DNA of 64,000 nucleotides, from positions 8,432,001 to 8,496,000 of the forward strand of contig CP018627.1 in NCBI GenBank assembly GCA_002021875.1. Reading direction: 5' to 3'. Made by a program: the position numbers and the translations under genes. This document shows positions 40,715 to 50,351 of this stretch, in pieces. Every line of letters starts with the position of its first letter. The first letter of the stretch is position 1. Below the pieces are notes generated by a model that worked only from the letters and a program-made list of their open reading frames with translations, was not told the origin of the DNA and did not search any database. Origin of the DNA: Streptomyces hygroscopicus. GTDB taxonomy: Bacteria; Actinomycetota; Actinomycetes; Streptomycetales; Streptomycetaceae.

Positions 40715-40751
40715 GACGGTCGACGGCATCTCGGCGCATGTCCGGCGGAGC

Positions 40752-42242
40752 TCAGAGCAGCAGCGGCTCCAGATGCGGGACCTCGAACCCCTCGTCGTCG
40801 AACGGGTACAACGGCCGCGCGAGACGCCGGTGACCCAGGCGCGCCAGATCCTGGTCGACCCCGCCGGGGGTGAGCGCGAGCCGCCAGTCCGCCGCCAGGT
40901 CGTACAGCTCGGGCTCCAGATAGCCGATCTTGACGACGACGAGGTCGTGGTCGCGCGGGTCCAGCTCGCCGAAGTCGGCCAGAGCGTGGAACGGTTTGCG
41001 GTGGCTGACCAGGACCACCGTGACGCCACCGTGCCGCACCGCCGCGAGATCCCCGCCGACCGGGTCGTCCCGGCGCAGGGCGACCACCTCGCCGGTCAGC
41101 TCGCAGGGCTCGGCGTGGTCCGCCGTCCCCCGGCTGATCCCGCCGCCGACGGACAGCCGGACCGTCGCGCCCGGCCCGGCGGCGAAGCACTCCGCGACCG
41201 CCGCCGGATCGGTGATCCCGGGGTGCAGGGCGGTGGCGCGGCCGGCGGCCAGATCCTCGTTGGCCAGCAGCCGGCCGAGCATGTAGGCGAGGTCCCCGGC
41301 GCCTCCGGCCGTCGGATTGTCGCCGGAGTCGCTGATCAGGAAGGGGCGGGCGGAGGAGGCGACGGCCTCGGCGATGCACGCGTCGGCACCTCCGGTGGGG
41401 CCGACGAAGGCGAAGTCGCGGCGCATATCCCAGTACTCGCGGGCCAGGGAGCGGGTCTGCTCGACCGCGAGCACGGGGTCGTCGCCGGTCACCACCACGG
41501 CCGCCCGGCAGCGCGGCTCGTCGGCCCAGGCGTAGCCCACCCAGATCGCCGCGTCCACGACACCGCCCATCGACTCCACGGCGGCCAGCCGTCCGTACAG
41601 CGATTTGGCGGGCTCCAGACGGGTGCTGGTGCGCTCACCGGGCAGCAGCACCGGGATCTGCACCCAGGCGAGATGCGGGCGGCCCCGGCCGGAGTCGAGG
41701 CGCTCCACCAGCTTGCGGGCGGCGCGCTCGCGGGTCTCCCAGGCGTCCTCGTGCGGGGCGAGGCGGTGGGCGGTGACCAGATCGAGGCGGGCAGCGAAGC
41801 GGCGGGAGACATTGCCGTGCGGGTCCATGGCGGCGGAGATCAGCGCGTCGGGCCCGATCGCTTCCCGTACGGCCTCGGTGAGATCGCCCTCGGCGTCCTC
41901 CAGGCCCACCACGCTCATCGCGCCGTGGATGTCGTACACCAGCCCGTCGAGCGGACCGGCCCGGCGCAGCCGCTCGATCAGCTCGCCCTTGATCCGGTCG
42001 TAGGTCTCGCGCTCGACCGGGCCGCCGGGGAGCGCGACGGCGTGGAGGAGAGGCACCCACTCGGCGCGCCCGGCCAGCTCGCCGTCCGGCCGGGTCCAGG
42101 CGTAGCGGTCCAGCAGCTCCGTGTCGCGGGTGACGCGGAAGTCGTCGTAGACGGCGCGGTGCGGGCTGAAGGTGCTGGACTCGATGTGCATACCGCCGAT
42201 GCCGATACGCGGGCGGCGGCCTCGGGAAGCGGCAGGAGTCAT
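40752..42242 (-). CDS. M81-family metallopeptidase (MlrC-like)
   Basis: A protein of about 496 residues like microcystinase C. The N-terminal GGMHIESSTFS carries a likely metal-binding HxE, DPHGNVS and the SDSGDNPTAGGAGD segment are family marks, and the MlrC C-terminal domain follows. The substrate is unknown. ATG 42242 has GGGAAG nearby; ATG 42263 is a 7-codon-longer alternative without a visible site. It is divergent from the MMPL transporter. Confidence 0.88.
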   Translation of the reverse strand: MTPAASRGRRPRIGIGGMHIESSTFSPHRAVYDDFRVTRDTELLDRYAWTRPDGELAGRAEWVPLLHAVALPGGPVERETYDRIKGELIERLRRAGPLDGLVYDIHGAMSVVGLEDAEGDLTEAVREAIGPDALISAAMDPHGNVSRRFAARLDLVTAHRLAPHEDAWETRERAARKLVERLDSGRGRPHLAWVQIPVLLPGERTSTRLEPAKSLYGRLAAVESMGGVVDAAIWVGYAWADEPRCRAAVVVTGDDPVLAVEQTRSLAREYWDMRRDFAFVGPTGGADACIAEAVASSARPFLISDSGDNPTAGGAGDLAYMLGRLLANEDLAAGRATALHPGITDPAAVAECFAAGPGATVRLSVGGGISRGTADHAEPCELTGEVVALRRDDPVGGDLAAVRHGGVTVVLVSHRKPFHALADFGELDPRDHDLVVVKIGYLEPELYDLAADWRLALTPGGVDQDLARLGHRRLARPLYPFDDEGFEVPHLEPLLL

Positions 42243-42370
42243 GTTCTCCGACTTCCCGCTCATTCATGTGGTGAAGCCCACAAAGGGGGCAAAGGATCTT
42301 ATCCGCCTGACAGAGTGCTCAGGTCACAACCACATCACGCCGCCCCCTGGCGCCGAACCGGAAGGCAGCC

Positions 42371-44653
42371 ATGGCCGCACTCGCCCGCTGGTGTCTCAGG
42401 CGCCGCGCCATCGTCATCGCGCTGTGGCTGGCCGCCTTCGCGGGGGTCGCCGCGGCGGCGGCCGTGACCGGGTCCGCGTACTCGAACGACTACGACATCC
42501 CCGGCACCGACTCCTCCAAGGTCACCGCCCTGCTGGAGCGGCGGCTGCCCGACCGGGCGGGGGACAGCGACACCATCGTCTGGCACACCGAGGACGGTGC
42601 GGGCACGGTCCGCGCGCCGGGGGTCGAGCGGCGGATGACAGCGGCGCTGCGGCAGGTCGCGGACCTGCCGGGCGTCGCCTCCGTGACCGGCCCCTACGGC
42701 ACCGATGACACCAGCCGGATCAGCGCCGACCAGCACACCGCCTACGCCACCGTGGCCTTCCGCGAACCCGCCGCCGACCTGGGCGAGGCGGAGGTGCGCC
42801 GGGTGCTGGACACGGTGCGCTCCGCCGCCTCCGGGGTTCGGGGCCTGGAGGTCGAGATGGGCGGTGCGGGCGCCGGGCTCACCGAGCGGACCGGACCCGC
42901 CCATCTGAGCGAGGCCATCGGGGTCGGCGTGGCCGCCGTGGTCCTCTTCCTCGCCTTCGGCTCGCTCGCGGCGACGCTGCTGCCGATCGCCACCGCGCTC
43001 ATCGGCGTCGGCACCGCGTACGCGGCCATCGGACTGCTCGGCCACGCCATGACCATCGCCGATTTCGCGCCCATGCTCGGCATGCTGATCGGCCTCGGCG
43101 TGGGGATCGACTACGCGCTGTTCATCGTCACCCGGCACCGCAAGGGGCTGCGGCGCGGGCTGTCGGTCGAACAGGCCGCACAGCGCGCCGTGGTCACCTC
43201 GGGGCGCGCGGTGGTCTTCGCGGGGGCGACCGTCTGTCTCGCGCTCCTCGGCATGCTGGTCCTACGGCTGTCCTTCCTCAACGGGGTGGCGGTCGCGGCG
43301 GCGCTCACCGTCGCCCTTACGGTCGCCGCCTCGCTCACCCTGCTGCCCGCCCTGCTCGGGCTGATCGGCATGCGGGCCCTGAGCCGGCGGGAGCGCAGAC
43401 GGCTGGCCGAGCGGGGGCCGGAAGCCACGGCGGCCAAGGGGCTGTGCGCCCGCTGGGCGGTCTGCGTCGAACGCCGCCCCAAGCTGCTGGGCGTGGCCGC
43501 GGCCGCCCTCATCGCGCTGCTCGCACTCCCCACCTTCTCCCTCCACCTGGGCACCTCGGATCAGGGCAACGGCCCCTCGGCCTCGACCACCAGACGTGCG
43601 TACGACCTGCTGGCCGACGGGTTCGGGCCAGGTTTCAACGGGCCGTTGACGCTGATGGGCAGCATCGACGGGGCCGACGACCGTATGGCCTTCACCCAAC
43701 TGCCCAAGGTCCTGCGCACCATCGACGGGGTCGCCTCGGTGAGCGCCGCGGACCTGGACGGGGTCGGCGACACCGGCGTCATCACGGTCGTCCCCAAGAC
43801 GGCACCCCAGTCGCGGGCCACCTCCGACCTCGTCGGACGGCTGCGCGCCGAGGTGCTGCCCCGCGTCGAGGAGGGCAGCTCGCTGCGGGTGTACGTCGGC
43901 GGGCTGACCGCCGGCTACGACGACTTCGCCGCGGTGATCGTCAGCAAGCTGCCGCTGTTCGTGGGGGTGGTGGTGGCGCTGGGATGTGTGCTGCTGCTGC
44001 TCGCGTTCCGCAGCATCGGCATCCCGGTCAAGGCGGCGGTCATGAATGTGGCCGCCGTCGCGTCGTCCTTCGGCGTGGTGGTCGCGATCTTCCAATGGGG
44101 CTGGGGGAGCGAACCGCTGGGGCTGGGCAGGGCGGGCCCGATCGAGCCCTTCCTGCCGGTGATCATGGTGTCGGTGCTCTTCGGGCTCTCCATGGACTAC
44201 CAGGTCTTCCTGGTCAGCCGGATGTACGAGGAGTGGCGGCGCACCCGCGACAACCGCACCGCGGTCCGGGTGGGGCTCGCCGAGACCAGCCGGGTCATCA
44301 ACTCCGCGGCCGTCATCATGATCGCGGTCTTCTCGGCGTTCGTGCTCAGCGGCGACCGGATCATCGCCATGTTCGGCATCGGGCTGGCGGCCGCGGTCGC
44401 CCTGGACGCCTTCGTCCTCCGTACGCTCCTGGTGCCCGCGCTGATGCATCTGCTCGGGGGCGCCAACTGGTGGCTGCCGGGCTGGCTGGAGCGGCTGCTG
44501 CCGAAGATCAGCATCGAGGCGGAGGGCGACGCGGCGCGGGATGCGGAGGGCGGCGGCGAGGACCGGGCGTCCGGGCCGGTGCCGGTGTCGCTGCCGGGAC
44601 AGTCGGGGAGCGGCGCGGCGCGGGCCGGTAGGGCGCGGTCGCCGGTTCCCTGA
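42371..44653 (+). CDS. MMPL-family RND transporter
   Basis: A 760-residue exporter of the MmpL type. It has two repeats, each one span plus an extracytoplasmic domain then five spans, with GLGVGIDYALFIVTRHR in the first half and LFGLSMDYQVFLVSRMYEEW in the second, both carrying the conserved D-Y proton-relay motif. ATG 42371 starts AALARWCLRRRAIVI, the usual opening. The substrate (lipid or drug) is unknown. The 3' end runs into a 20-bp tandem repeat. Confidence 0.93.
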   Translation: MAALARWCLRRRAIVIALWLAAFAGVAAAAAVTGSAYSNDYDIPGTDSSKVTALLERRLPDRAGDSDTIVWHTEDGAGTVRAPGVERRMTAALRQVADLPGVASVTGPYGTDDTSRISADQHTAYATVAFREPAADLGEAEVRRVLDTVRSAASGVRGLEVEMGGAGAGLTERTGPAHLSEAIGVGVAAVVLFLAFGSLAATLLPIATALIGVGTAYAAIGLLGHAMTIADFAPMLGMLIGLGVGIDYALFIVTRHRKGLRRGLSVEQAAQRAVVTSGRAVVFAGATVCLALLGMLVLRLSFLNGVAVAAALTVALTVAASLTLLPALLGLIGMRALSRRERRRLAERGPEATAAKGLCARWAVCVERRPKLLGVAAAALIALLALPTFSLHLGTSDQGNGPSASTTRRAYDLLADGFGPGFNGPLTLMGSIDGADDRMAFTQLPKVLRTIDGVASVSAADLDGVGDTGVITVVPKTAPQSRATSDLVGRLRAEVLPRVEEGSSLRVYVGGLTAGYDDFAAVIVSKLPLFVGVVVALGCVLLLLAFRSIGIPVKAAVMNVAAVASSFGVVVAIFQWGWGSEPLGLGRAGPIEPFLPVIMVSVLFGLSMDYQVFLVSRMYEEWRRTRDNRTAVRVGLAETSRVINSAAVIMIAVFSAFVLSGDRIIAMFGIGLAAAVALDAFVLRTLLVPALMHLLGGANWWLPGWLERLLPKISIEAEGDAARDAEGGGEDRASGPVPVSLPGQSGSGAARAGRARSPVP

Positions 44654-44727
44654 GGAGCCTCCTCTGCCCCTGAGGAGCCTCCTCTGCCCACAAGGACCTT
44701 CCTCTGCCCTAAGGACCTTCCTCAGGC
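44650..44727. repeat. 20-bp tandem repeat over the MMPL stop
   Basis: Units begin at 44650, 44670, 44690 and 44710. The first two are identical (CTGAGGAGCCTCCTCTGCCC) and the later two vary (AAGGACCTTCC). Each holds a small dyad, GAGGAG-C-CTCCTC. The MMPL stop codon lies in the first unit. Stacked dyads may help end transcription. Confidence 0.85.
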
Positions 44728-44861
44728 TTCCTCAGCCGTGCGGGCAGGGAGCCTAAGGCCCTGGGCCGAGCGAAGATCAGGCAGCTTCCCGATGTGCCGG
44801 ACCCTCCTGGGCGACGAGAGTGGACGCATTCCACGAAACGCTCGTCACCAGGGAGAACACC

Positions 44862-45053
44862 ATGCTGCACCACGAGTTGCACCGGATCCGCGAGGCCGAG
44901 CTGCTGCGGGAGGCCACCGCTCACCGGTTGGTCCGGGAGGCGGTGGAGGAGTCCGGCGGCCGGTCGGCGGAGCGTGAGTCCGGAGGGCGGGTGAGGCCGG
45001 TCCGGCGGTGGCGCGGCCATCGCTCACCACGGTCGTACGGCCCGGCGGCCTGA
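44862..45053 (+). CDS. small conserved-type hypothetical protein
   Basis: A 63-residue protein with an amphipathic N-terminus, MLHHELHRIREAELLREA, and a basic tail. Short proteins of this style (HRxREAELxREA) are common in Streptomyces next to transport and regulatory genes. ATG 44862 has GGGAG 7 bases upstream; an in-frame ATG at 44820 lacks one. The function is unknown. A large LuxR-type regulator follows 13 bases later. Confidence 0.65.
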   Translation: MLHHELHRIREAELLREATAHRLVREAVEESGGRSAERESGGRVRPVRRWRGHRSPRSYGPAA

Positions 45054-45066
45054 GGGAGGCCGGGCC

Positions 45067-48000
45067 GTGCGGCTCGTCATGGGGGCCGGAGCCGGAGCCG
45101 GGGCGGGGGCTGAGGCGGGGGCTGAGGCAGCGGGCGCCGGGGCGGCGGGGGCCGGAAAAGCCGGTGCCGCGGTGTCAGAGCCCTATGCGATGCTCGACGA
45201 CGTGCACACCACGTCTGTCAGCCCGGTGTTCGTGGGCCGCGCCCAGGAGCTGGCCACCCTCGAGGACGCGCTCGCCCGCGCCACCGCGGGCGAGCCGCAG
45301 GTGCTGCTGGTCGGTGGGGAGGCGGGGGTCGGCAAGACCCGGCTCATCGACGAGTTCCTGGCCTCGTCCGTGGCCGCGGGGGCCGTCGCGGCGGTCGGCG
45401 GCTGTGTGGAAATCGGCGCCGACGGGCTGCCGTTCGCGCCCGTGTCCACCGTGTTGCGCTCACTGCGCCGCAAACTGGGCACCGAGCTGGACGGGGCCGC
45501 CGCCGGACAGGAGGGCGAACTGGCCCGGCTGCTGCCCGAGTTGGGCGAGACCGCCCGCGCGTCCCACGACGGGGACGGCCGGGCCCGGCTCTTCGAGCTC
45601 ACCGTCCGGCTGCTGGAGCGGCTGGCCGCGGAGCGCACCCTCGTCGTCGCCATCGAGGATCTGCACTGGGCCGACCGCTCCACCCGCGAACTGCTCGGCT
45701 ATCTCTTCCGCTCGCTGCTCAGCGCCCGGCTGCTGGTCGTGGCCACCTACCGCTCCGACGACATCCACCGCCGCCATCCGCTGCGTCCCTTCCTCGCCGA
45801 GGTGGACCGGATGCGCGAGGTGCGGCGCATCGAGGTGTCCCGCTTCACCCGGGGCGAGGTGCACGCCCAGCTCACCGGGATCAACGGGGCCGAGCCGGAG
45901 CGCGACCTGGTCGACCGGATCTTCAAGCGCAGCGACGGCAACGCCTTCTTCGTGGAGGAGATCGCCCGCTCCCTCAACGAGGGCTGCAGCACCGGGCTCA
46001 GCGAATCCCTGCGCGATCTGCTGCTGGTGCGGGTCGAGGCGCTGCCCGAGGAGGCGCAGGGGGTGGTGCGGATCCTCGCCGAGGGCGGCTCCTCCGTGGA
46101 GTACGAACTGCTGCGCGCGGTCGCCCGGCTGGGCGAGGACGAGCTGATCGACGCGTTGCGGGCCGCGGTCGGGGCGCACATCCTGCGCCCCACGGCCGAC
46201 GACAGCGGCTACCGCTTCCGGCATGCGCTGGTGCGCGAGGCCGTCGTCGACGATCTGCTGCCCGGGGAGCGCTCCCGGCTCAACCGGCGCTTCGCACAGG
46301 CCCTGGAGGCCGAGCCCATGCTGGTGCGGGCCGATGAGCGGGCCGCCCGGCTGGCCAGCTACTGGTACTACGCACACGACCCCGCCAAGGCCCTGCCCGC
46401 CGTACTCCAGGCATCCGTCGAGGCCCGGCGGCGGTACGCCCACGCGGAGCAGTTGCGGCTGCTGGAGCGGGCCATGGAGCTGTGGGAGGACGTCCCCGAG
46501 GAGATACGGGAGGCGCAGCGGCCCGTGGACTACGCCGAGGTGTACCCGGCCTGCGGCTGCGAGGACCAGGCGCTGCGCCAGCTCGATCTGCTCGCCGAGG
46601 TGGTGGTGGCCGCGCATATGTCCGGGCAGCGGGAGCGGGCGCTGGCCGTCGCCAAGCGGGCACTGCGGGCGTTGGACGGAAGCGCTCATGACCCTTTGCG
46701 GGCCGCCTGGTTCTGGACCCAGCAGTCCAAGCTGATGGAGGGCCTGGCACGCGGGGACGGCTGGGCGGAGCTGCGCCGTGCCCAGGAGCTGGTGCGCGGG
46801 CTGCCGCCGTCCCCCGTGCACGCGGACGTCATGGCGCAGGTGGCGGGCTGGACGATGACCCACCGGCCCGGGCCGGAGGGCCTGGCGGCCGCCGAACGGG
46901 CGGTGGAGCTGGCCCGGATGGTCGGCGCCGAGAGCACGGAGCTGAACGCCCGGCTGACGCTCGGCTACTTCACCGGTGACTCCGGCGACACCGAGCGCGG
47001 GCTGGCCGAGATGCGCGAGGTCTGCAGGCGGGCCGTGGCCCTCGGCGACATCAGCGTCCTGGGGCGGTGCTATGTCAATCTCGCCTCGGCGGAGGAGGGG
47101 GTCGGCCGGTCGGCCGAGGCGGTGGAGACCGCCGAGGAGGGCGCCCGGATCCTGGACCGCGTCGGCCTGGTGGACTCCCGGGCCTGGCTGTACGGGAATC
47201 TGGCCGAGTCGCTCTTCTCCCTGGGCCGCTGGGACGAGGCGGAGGCGGCGGCCCGGAAGACCCGGCGGCTCGCCCTCGGCACCAAGCCGCACGGCACCGC
47301 CGCCAACCGGCTCGCCCAACTGGCGCTGGCGCGCGGCGAGTGGGACACGGCGGAGCGCGAGCTGGCCGCCGCCCGGGAACACTACGGCGCCCACAACACC
47401 GAACCGCAGTACACCCTCCAGGTCGCGGGCCGGGTCATCGAACTCGCGGCGGCACGCGGCCGGATCCTGGAGGTCCGGGCCGTGCTGGACCAGGTCGTGG
47501 AGGCCGGTTTCCCGCCCGGGAATCAGCGCTACGCCTGGCCGCTGCTGTACACGGCCGCCGCGGCCGAGTCGGCCGCACGCGGACTGCCCACGGCCGAGCC
47601 GGGCCGGGGCGAGGCGCTGGCCCGCCTCCGGGCCGCCGCGAAGCGGGTGGCCCAGCCCGTGCCGGTATGGCGCGCCCACGCGGCGATGCTCCAGGCCGAA
47701 CTGGAGCGCGCCGAGGGCCGGGACCGGCCCGACCTCTGGGCCGAGGCCACGGACGCCTTCGCCGTGCTGGACCGCCCGTATCCGCTGGCCCGCGCCCGCC
47801 ACCGCTGGGCGGAGGCGCTGCTCACCCCCGGCCAGGGTGCCCCGGCCCAGGCCGATCGCGAGCACGCCGCCGAACTGCTCGTCCAGGCACATGCCGTGGC
47901 CGAGTGGCTGGGCGCCCGCCCGCTGCGCGAGGAGATCGAGCTGCTGGCCCGGCGCGCCCGGCTGCCCCTGGCGTCCGCCGCGACCCGCCCCGCGCTCGAC

Positions 48001-48351
48001 GCGTCCCTGCCCCGCACCCCCGCGCTGCCCCCGGCCCCGGGCTCCCGGACTCAGGGCTCCCAGGCCCCGGGCTCCCAGACCCCGGGCTCTCCGGTCCCTG
48101 CCGCCGAGCCCGCCGATCCGGCCGAGGAACTGGGGCTGACACCCCGGGAGCGGGATGTGCTGCGGCTGGTCGCCGCGGGGCGCAGCAATCGCCAGATCGC
48201 CGAGGAGCTCTTCATCTCGCCCAAGACGGCGAGCGTCCATGTCTCCAACATCCTCGCCAAGCTGGGCGTCTCGGGCCGGGGCGAGGCGGCCGCCGTGGCC
48301 CATCGGCTGCGGCTGGTGGACGGCCTGACCGACGGCGCGGCGGCGCGCTGA
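45067..48351 (+). CDS. large ATP-binding LuxR-type regulator (LAL)
   Basis: A 1094-residue regulator: AAA-type ATPase with Walker A GGEAGVGKT (83-91) and Walker B VVAIEDLHWAD, a long TPR-like helical middle, and a C-terminal LuxR HTH (about 1022-1083; LTPRERDVLRLVAAGRSNRQ). A Ser/Pro/Gly linker made of four 15-base repeats (48037-48096) precedes the HTH. GTG 45067 has GGGAGG 7 bases upstream and gives a Gly/Ala-rich 35-residue head; GTG 45172 is an alternative closer to the conserved part. LAL proteins often control sugar or secondary-metabolite genes, but no target is evident. Confidence 0.9.
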   Translation: MRLVMGAGAGAGAGAEAGAEAAGAGAAGAGKAGAAVSEPYAMLDDVHTTSVSPVFVGRAQELATLEDALARATAGEPQVLLVGGEAGVGKTRLIDEFLASSVAAGAVAAVGGCVEIGADGLPFAPVSTVLRSLRRKLGTELDGAAAGQEGELARLLPELGETARASHDGDGRARLFELTVRLLERLAAERTLVVAIEDLHWADRSTRELLGYLFRSLLSARLLVVATYRSDDIHRRHPLRPFLAEVDRMREVRRIEVSRFTRGEVHAQLTGINGAEPERDLVDRIFKRSDGNAFFVEEIARSLNEGCSTGLSESLRDLLLVRVEALPEEAQGVVRILAEGGSSVEYELLRAVARLGEDELIDALRAAVGAHILRPTADDSGYRFRHALVREAVVDDLLPGERSRLNRRFAQALEAEPMLVRADERAARLASYWYYAHDPAKALPAVLQASVEARRRYAHAEQLRLLERAMELWEDVPEEIREAQRPVDYAEVYPACGCEDQALRQLDLLAEVVVAAHMSGQRERALAVAKRALRALDGSAHDPLRAAWFWTQQSKLMEGLARGDGWAELRRAQELVRGLPPSPVHADVMAQVAGWTMTHRPGPEGLAAAERAVELARMVGAESTELNARLTLGYFTGDSGDTERGLAEMREVCRRAVALGDISVLGRCYVNLASAEEGVGRSAEAVETAEEGARILDRVGLVDSRAWLYGNLAESLFSLGRWDEAEAAARKTRRLALGTKPHGTAANRLAQLALARGEWDTAERELAAAREHYGAHNTEPQYTLQVAGRVIELAAARGRILEVRAVLDQVVEAGFPPGNQRYAWPLLYTAAAAESAARGLPTAEPGRGEALARLRAAAKRVAQPVPVWRAHAAMLQAELERAEGRDRPDLWAEATDAFAVLDRPYPLARARHRWAEALLTPGQGAPAQADREHAAELLVQAHAVAEWLGARPLREEIELLARRARLPLASAATRPALDASLPRTPALPPAPGSRTQGSQAPGSQTPGSPVPAAEPADPAEELGLTPRERDVLRLVAAGRSNRQIAEELFISPKTASVHVSNILAKLGVSGRGEAAAVAHRLRLVDGLTDGAAAR

Positions 48352-48547
48352 GCACGTGACGGGACGCGCGGGGTGCTGTGACGCGACGCGCGGGCCGGCG
48401 GGACGCGGACGCGCCCTGACGGGGTTCGCGGGGCGCTGGCCGGATACACGGAGGCGCTGACGGGCTGCGCGCGCTGACGGGACGCACTGGGTGCTGACCG
48501 GACGCGCGGCGCTCACAACCCGCGCCGTGCGCTGACCGTCCGCCGGG

Positions 48548-48715
48548 TCAGCCCTCTTCGCGGGGCCGGATCACCACCCGGCCGGAGTCAAGGTCCACAG
48601 GGCCCTTCCCCGGGTCACTGCTGCCCGTCTCGTCGAGCGTGTACTCCAGCCGGTTGCGCTCTTCCTCGGTGTGCTTGCGGCCGGGTGCGAAGAGCTCCTC
48701 GATGAGGTTGAACAT
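48548..48715 (-). CDS. 55-residue DUF6191-like small protein
   Basis: The frame MFNLIEELFAPGRKHTEEE to VVIRPREEG is 55 residues and resembles a small acidic Streptomyces protein family (DUF6191 from memory). The ribosome-binding site is weak (GGGGG about 6 bases upstream). The function is unknown. The 196 bases between its stop and the LAL gene contain only degenerate GACGGGACGCG-like repeats. Confidence 0.7.
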   Translation of the reverse strand: MFNLIEELFAPGRKHTEEERNRLEYTLDETGSSDPGKGPVDLDSGRVVIRPREEG

Positions 48716-48880
48716 GACGACCCCCGTAGGCGTGCGGCTGCTGCCAGTGTAGGCAGACCGCTCACAGAACGGGCACGCCGCGACATGTCCGCCGAACTCG
48801 GTGCCGTGATCGGCCGGTTCACCCTCCCCTCAGCGCTCCTCAGCGGGCTCCCTCTCCGCTCAGCGGACCTCACCCTCCCC

Positions 48881-50056
48881 TCAGCGGACCTCCAGTCGCA
48901 GGATCCGGTCGTCCTGCTTACCCGGCTTGCCACGCCCATCGCTATTGCTCGTCGTCAGCCACAGCCCCCCGTCGTCCGCCGCCACCACGCTGCGCAGCCG
49001 TCCGTACTTCCCGTCCAGGAACGACTGCGGCTTCGCCACCGGCTTGTCGCCCTTCAGCGGAATGCGCCACAGCCGCTCACCGCGCAGCCCCGCCATCCAG
49101 ATCGAGCCCTTGGCGAAGGCGATCCCGCTCGGCGAGGCGTCCTTGGGCTTCCACTGCTCGATCGGATCGACAAAGCCCTTCTTGCCGGCCTTGCCCTCGG
49201 CCTCCGGCCAGCCGTAGTTCTTGCCCGGCTCGACCGGATTGAGCTCGTCCCAGGTGTCCTGGCCGAACTCGGAGGCCCACAGCCGCTTGTCCGCATCCCA
49301 GGCCAGGCCCTGCACATTGCGGTGACCCCAGGTGTAGACGACCGACTGGGCGTCCGGATTGCGGGGCGCCGGCTCGCCGTCCGGGGTCATCCGCAGGATC
49401 TTGCCGCCGAAGGAGTCCATGTCCTGGGCGAGGCCGCGGTCACCGCTCTCTCCCGTGCCCGCGTAGAGCATCTTGTCCGGGCCGAAGGCGATACGGCCGC
49501 CGTTGTGGATCGCGCCCTTGGGGATGCCCTTGAAGATCGTGTCCGGGGCGCCCAGCTGATCGCCCGCGGGGCGCTTGTCGTCGTACACCATGCGGACGAT
49601 GCGGTTGTCCGAGTCGGTGGTGAAGTACGCGTAGATCATGTGGTCCGCGCCGAAGTCGGAGGAGACCGCCAGCCCCAGCAGCCCGCCCTCACCGGCGGCG
49701 GAGACGCCCGGGACGGACCCCACCTCGGTCTTCTTCCCGGTGTCCGCCGAGACCTTGAAGATCTTCCCGGTGTCCCGCGAGGAGACCAGCAGATCCCCGC
49801 CGGGCAGCGGCGCGAGCCCCCAGGGGGAGTCCAGCTTCGTGGTGAGCGTGCGCACCACCTTCACCGAGCCCTTCGCGGGCGCCGCGGACTCCGTCGGCGA
49901 GGGCGCGCCAGCGGAGGCGCCCCCGCCGCCCGGCTTCGAGGGCGCGGACGAGCGGCCGCCCGGTCTGGTGATGCTGTCGCCGTCGGACGAGCAGCCCGCC
50001 ACGAGCAACACGGCGGCAGCGGCGGCGAGTACAGAGGTCACGCGAGGGCGTCGCAC
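48881..50056 (-). CDS. PQQ-type soluble sugar dehydrogenase lipoprotein
   Basis: A protein of about 391 residues of the glucose/sorbosone dehydrogenase (YliI-like) propeller family, with SPWGLAPLPGGDLLVSSR, GPDKMLYAGTGESG and TWGHRNVQGLAWD. The lipobox LVAGC follows a short hydrophobic signal. GTG 50056 has AGAGGA 9 bases upstream; ATG 50074 is 6 codons earlier. It likely oxidises sugars outside the membrane; PQQ dependence is inferred. Upstream is a 17-bp minisatellite. Confidence 0.88.
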   Translation of the reverse strand: MRRPRVTSVLAAAAAVLLVAGCSSDGDSITRPGGRSSAPSKPGGGGASAGAPSPTESAAPAKGSVKVVRTLTTKLDSPWGLAPLPGGDLLVSSRDTGKIFKVSADTGKKTEVGSVPGVSAAGEGGLLGLAVSSDFGADHMIYAYFTTDSDNRIVRMVYDDKRPAGDQLGAPDTIFKGIPKGAIHNGGRIAFGPDKMLYAGTGESGDRGLAQDMDSFGGKILRMTPDGEPAPRNPDAQSVVYTWGHRNVQGLAWDADKRLWASEFGQDTWDELNPVEPGKNYGWPEAEGKAGKKGFVDPIEQWKPKDASPSGIAFAKGSIWMAGLRGERLWRIPLKGDKPVAKPQSFLDGKYGRLRSVVAADDGGLWLTTSNSDGRGKPGKQDDRILRLEVR

Positions 50057-50144
50057 GGTCGGATTCCTCTCCATGGGCACGTGTGCCGCGGCACGGCACT
50101 GATTCTTATACACCGCTGCCCCGCGCCGGGTTCCCATCCCCGAA

Positions 50145-50338
50145 CCGGGCCCGCACCAGAGCCGGGCCCGCACCAGAGCCGGACCCGCACCAGAGCCGGA
50201 CCCGTACCGGAGCCGGACCCGCACCAGGCCCGTACCAGAGCCGGGCCCGCACCAGAGCCGGGCCCGCACCAGAGCCGGACCCGTACCAGAGCCGGACCCG
50301 CACCAGGCCCGGACCAGAGCCGGGCCCCTACCAGAGCC
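50145..50338. repeat. 17-bp minisatellite with higher-order duplication
   Basis: Units such as CCGGGCCCGCACCAGAG repeat with a 17-bp period. A block of six (50145-50240, with a 15- and a 13-base unit at its end) is followed by a five-unit block of the same order (50241-50319), and one more unit ends at 50336. The frames it opens are repeat artefacts, not genes. It fills the gap between the sugar dehydrogenase and the aldo/keto reductase. Confidence 0.9.
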
Positions 50339-50351
50339 CGCACGCGGCACC

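Noticed and set aside
45460..48516. 1018-codon minus-strand frame
   Set aside because: It is a shadow of the LAL regulator, whose ATPase and LuxR motifs prove the plus strand is coding.
50145..50338. CRISPR-like array
   Set aside because: Units are contiguous with no unique spacers and no cas genes are nearby.
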